Shown here: in pieces, positions 59,923-64,000 of the stretch | Position numbering within the stretch: position 1 is the stretch's first letter | Layout of the letters: each line of letters opens with the position of its first letter | Assembly (NCBI GenBank): GCA_013396995.1 | Contig: VWZP01002662.1 | Span: 968,909 to 1,032,908 of the forward strand | Reading direction: 5' to 3' | DNA: 64,000 bases | DNA from: Dicaeum eximium | Taxonomy: Eukaryota; Chordata; Aves; Passeriformes; Dicaeidae | The notes under the pieces: model-generated | The model's input: the letters and a program-made list of their open reading frames with translations, nothing else | Databases searched by the model: none | Told to the model about the DNA's origin: nothing | Program-made: the position numbers and the translations under genes

Positions 59923-62900
59923 TATTCCTTTGGCAAGTGCTCAGATCTGCTGTTTGTGGATGTTTGTAGGAACATTGCTTTGCTCACATAAGTATTTGAG
60001 AACAGCGAATAATAAAGGACATGAAGAGGCTAAATCCAAATCCTGTTCTCTCATCTAACAAGCTGTAAGTGAACAATTTTTGTACTATCTCTACTGGCTC
60101 ACTGATCTTACAGCACCAGTAAACTCTGCATGTTTGGAGCCAGTGTGCTTTCCTACTTACTAAATATGTCATATTTAACTTTCTGCAACATTTGGATGTA
60201 TGGCAGATATTCACAGAGAACTACAGGTGCTGCTTTTCTGGACTGAAGCCATATGTCCATAGGGCATTGAAGAGGTTAACATCCAGGTGCAGGAGCTTTA
60301 TTGTTGGAACACGTTCTGCATTGCTTCCAGACTGTGGCCTCAAATAAACACCTTTATCATATTTTATTAAAATGTCATAATTAGATTTATTTAATGCACT
60401 GGGATCCAGAGCATGTCAGCTCTGAGGATGATTGAAAAATGCTTCATCAGCTTTTGATGGCTTCATAGAACAGCAGGGACATGGGACAGCACTCCTATTT
60501 CTCCCTAATGCATCTCTATTTAAAACCAGGACTTGAACATTCTTCTCAGTTTGTGCATTTACTGATAGAGTGCAAACACTCTCGTGTTCTGCAGTGTTGC
60601 ATTTGATTAGAAAATAATGCTTGAGGTATGAATACGCTGAAGTAATGTTAAGGAAACATTAAAGCACCCTTAAATCTGCCATTTTACGCCTAGGGCTTTG
60701 CAGTTATCATTTGAAATGTGTGGCCTTTTTTTAAATGGTTCCACAAGAGTAGCAACTGCTGCAAAATGGTACAAATAAAAATAATACTGAGGTGTAAGTA
60801 GTGGCTCTGATAGCTGTATTTACTCCCGTGTAAAGCCTGGAGTGACAAAATAGTTTTCCAACTTCCAATAACATTATCAGTACACTGTGTTTGCCCAAAT
60901 CATTGGCCAGAGAAGCAAAGCACTAATGTTAGCAGCTTGTATTGTGCCAATGTACATACAAGTATAAATTTCAGGTATTTCCATTTAAGTAAATAGTACT
61001 TGCAGAATTTAAAATAAGTAGGAGCAAGATGAGAGAATGATCTGTAATGGAAAAGCAAAGACAAATTTGTGCCCCATATTAATTTATCACATAGAAGAGC
61101 CTGAAGCTATTTGAAGACATCAAACTGGTTACACACAGGCAAAAGGGGATTTTGGGAAGCTGTCAGTTGATAACTAATGAGAATTTCAAATCTGGGCTTT
61201 TAAATATCGTGAGTCTTTTTTATGCTGGTAGGTAATCTAGAAAGAATACAAGAAAAAATGTGCAACAAAGGTCTACACACATTTCAGTAAATGGGAACCA
61301 GAAACTACTTCACATCAAAATGGATCAAGCTTTCTACCAGACCAGTTTAAAATCTCCTCCATACTGGTTTGCACCGTTGCCTCCTCTGGCAATAATCCCA
61401 TAATTTCTGTAGTGCAAGCAGCATAAGGGCCCTCTGCCTTCACTGCACTGGAATAGTATCAGCTGAAGGAGGAATATCTGCCCTATCTGAGAAACCCAGA
61501 TTTATCTTTGCAAGGCTGAGCCTAACAATGGTTCATAATTTTTCAAGTAGAAATAAAGATAATTGAAAATATATGGATGTCATTTGCTTCCAAAAACTGT
61601 TGATCAGATGTTTCACTGGACAGAAGATGCATAAACATGTTAAGTTCTGAGGCAGCTGAGCTCACTTCCAAGGGTAATGGGCCCTGTGCTATTTGCTTGT
61701 CTTTATTCTCCTGCCCCAACCAGTTAAGACCAAAATGTGAGAAAACAAGGGGGAAAAGGCTATGTATCTACTTGCATGGATTTGAATAGCAGGATGATAG
61801 TTATCTTCAGTCACTGTAGTGGGTGGGAGCCTGACACTGAAAGAACTTGAGGAGGAAGTGCTGAGTGAGAAAATCACTGCCTAAGAGAAGGGTTGCATAC
61901 TTGACACATGGAAAATATGCACACTGTAGGTGGGTATTTAGTAGACTAAGGTAAAGGGAGGAATATGCAGGAAGAGAATAACTGAAGAAAGATTACACAG
62001 AAGAAAAGGAAGTAAAGTGTCTGAAGTGACCAAATTTCTCCTTTGACTCTTGCATGGTCATTGCTGACATTGCTGATGCCACTGCATATTGATCTGTATT
62101 TTGCTAGGGCACCACATTGGGGTTTTAGTCTTCCCTTAATCCTTCCCCTACAATCTCCTATTGAAAGGAAGGAACAAAGAAATCATTCTGAATATCTTTC
62201 TCATCATAAGGCAGTGATTCAGATTCTTTCTTCCATTTTCATCCTTTGTTGATTGAGTTGTCAAGCACCCAACCTTGGCAATAGAAGCTGAAATAAGCAA
62301 TGTCTTCATAGCTTTGCCATGCTGTGTCAGTACTGAATAACTGAGCCTTATCGACTGCATGCTGAGTCCAACATTCAGCCGAGCTCCTTCGGAATTTTTA
62401 TCACTACTTTTTATATGACACTCAGAAAGGCCTTACCCACAGTGAATTGTAAACTTGAATTCTGCTTTTTCTAGAGACCCCTAGAAAGCACCCACATCTG
62501 GAGGAATTCTGCCTATAACAAGAAGTACATGTGATAAGTTGAGGCTGTTCTCAGGGACTAGGTTCTGCAAGTTGCACTATAATATGTCAAAACCTCTTGG
62601 AGTTTCACTGGAGACTTACTGGACATGACATGTAGCACTCTTGCTCTGCTATAAATATTTATTGGTAGTCCTATTAATGGCACCAGAAATAGTAGTAAAA
62701 ATATTTTGGTATACTAGTGCCTATGTCAGTACTGGATGGTGGTATGAGAACATTTGTGCTGCAAAGTGTATTGATTCTAGTTCCAGTGGGCAGAAGAAAG
62801 CCCTTACTGACATCTCCAATTTACTCATGTGCAGGACATGGAGACATAAAAGCAATTCACTCCAAACTGAATCATAGATCCAATGCATTCCATGATATAG

Positions 62901-63826
62901 TGTTGTTTTATTGGTCAATTTTGTCCTTTATCAGTTCCCAATAAGCTGATAAAGTTGATAAGCTCAGTATTTTAGTAATTTTGGTCCAAATAGAATTCAC
63001 TTCTTTGATTTCTTAGTTACTGATGCTTGAATTCATTGATTACAACAATAGAAAAAAACTCAACCATCCCTGGATTAATTTTGCATCACAGGGGGTGGGA
63101 GGGAGGCCAAAGACTATGAGGAGTGAGGGGAAGGAAGCCCATTTAATTTGGCTGTTATCCATCTTAGATATTTCTGGATCTAATGCCCCACTGTGTTTTT
63201 CATCAAAGCTGTTTGATATTGCATATTATAAAAGTGTTATTTCCACTACCACTGAAAAACCCCCCAAAACTAGGCTGTTTGTGTAGCAATATAAAATGTC
63301 TTTACATGAAGCATTCAGATGACCTCACAGTTTTGAACTCATTCCGGTATGGATCATGGTGTAGGACCACAGATCCCTAACTTTTGCCAACCTTCTAGTC
63401 CCATATGTTTTTTACTGTATCTTTGAATATATTAATTACACAATTGTGGGCACACAGGTTTGTACATCATTTTACCTAGATAACATTTTACCAAGTTATC
63501 AAAATCTAGCCTCTTTTAGGGAAATCAGAGACTATCTCTTATACCTATTAGGTCAAACACCACTCCATTCATGTATTCTGGTTGTCTCTCCTAGCAATGT
63601 ACATACATTTTTATCTCATGCTTTCATTGCAACCATGGGAGAGCACCATAACAGAGCACCTCTGGCACCTCATCTTCAATCAAAAGAAGAATGACTATTC
63701 TCAAGGCTCCATATCTCCTCATTATTAACATTTTGGTCCTGCATATCTACACCTAACCTTCTCTTACTTGTAGTTTATATGAAGGAGTCTTTAATCTTTT
63801 CATAAGCTTTTAAAATGGAAATAAAA

Positions 63827-63918
63827 CCCCCAAAAAACCAAACAAACAAAAAAAATACAAACAAACAAACAAACAAACAAAAAAACCAACCAAAAAACCA
63901 ACCCAAAACAATCAACCA
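63827..63918. repeat. CAAA/CCAA low-complexity tract
   Basis: A clean (CAAA)6 run near 63858-63882 is flanked by CCAAAAAACC and AACCAACC units. It is similar in make-up to 15124-15212. Confidence 0.88.
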
Positions 63919-64000
63919 ATACCACTGATTTTACCTCAGGAGCAGAAAGATTTACTATATCTTTCCAGTCTATTAGAGAACACTCAAAACTATTAATGTG

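Larger units (their letters stand above)
57489..64000. other. Gene-poor AT-rich stretch
   Basis: No gene is recognisable. The stretch includes a T/G-rich tract (58211-58350), a short TA run (59153-59168), a 12-bp hairpin (59892-59922) and a CAAA-rich tract (63827-63918). The 145-codon plus-strand frame at 58210-58647 is made largely of Phe, Leu and Val codons from the T-rich tract and is spurious. The region around 60240-60960 is less repetitive and more complex by eye and could hold conserved non-coding sequence. Confidence 0.5.

Noticed and set aside
1..64000. tRNA, rRNA, CRISPR arrays, bacterial promoters or riboswitches
   Set aside because: None was seen. The repeat content shows a vertebrate nuclear genome, so prokaryotic feature types do not apply.

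Overview
This is a 64 kb piece of a vertebrate nuclear genome, almost certainly a bird. The evidence is repeat content: five CR1 LINE copies with the avian 3' end (octamer tail of the ATTCTATG/ATTCTGTG type), and two LTRs whose sequence I recognise as common avian endogenous-retrovirus families. There are many A-, T-, CAAA- and TTTG-type low-complexity runs. The sequence is AT-rich, gene-poor and contains one ambiguous base (42760). I see nothing prokaryotic: no operon, no Shine-Dalgarno pattern, no CRISPR. The species is not determinable from what I can see; a songbird is a guess.

Layout. 1-2.7 kb: a decayed avian LTR (458-1015, minus orientation), then a possible minus-strand coding exon (1191-1342). 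2.7-4.1 kb: two short CR1 tails. 4-27 kb: gene-poor DNA with one short CR1 tail (about 11.5 kb), a stop-depleted minus-strand frame (16147-16890), and weak plus-strand exon candidates (22048-22124, 23795-23848, 26907-27023). 27.3-29.1 kb: the largest mobile element, a 5'-truncated CR1 on the minus strand with a broken reverse transcriptase, ending in a TTTG-rich tract. 29-39 kb: gene-poor, with a GC-richer stretch near 37 kb. 39.18-39.99 kb: a well-bounded LTR (39182-39741) with six CCAAT boxes, a TATA-like box and a poly(A) signal, followed by a GC-rich leader-like piece. 40-55 kb: gene-poor, with a perfect 20-bp POU-type palindrome at 41929. 55.0-55.8 kb: a solo LTR with a 5-bp target duplication. 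56.9-57.5 kb: a plus-strand CR1. 57.5-64 kb: gene-poor, with T/G-rich and CAAA-rich tracts.

I could not identify any complete host protein-coding gene. The recognisable coding sequence is all retrotransposon debris. The window therefore looks like a gene desert or the interior of a very long intron. The open frames of 60-145 codons scattered through it are mostly what AT-rich DNA gives by chance. A few have splice signals or codon patterns that deserve a homology search, and they are given low confidence. I found no convincing new biological system. The most distinctive items are the CCAAT-dense LTR promoter at 39.4 kb, the TGA-only minus-strand frame at 16.1-16.9 kb, and the POU palindrome at 41.9 kb.
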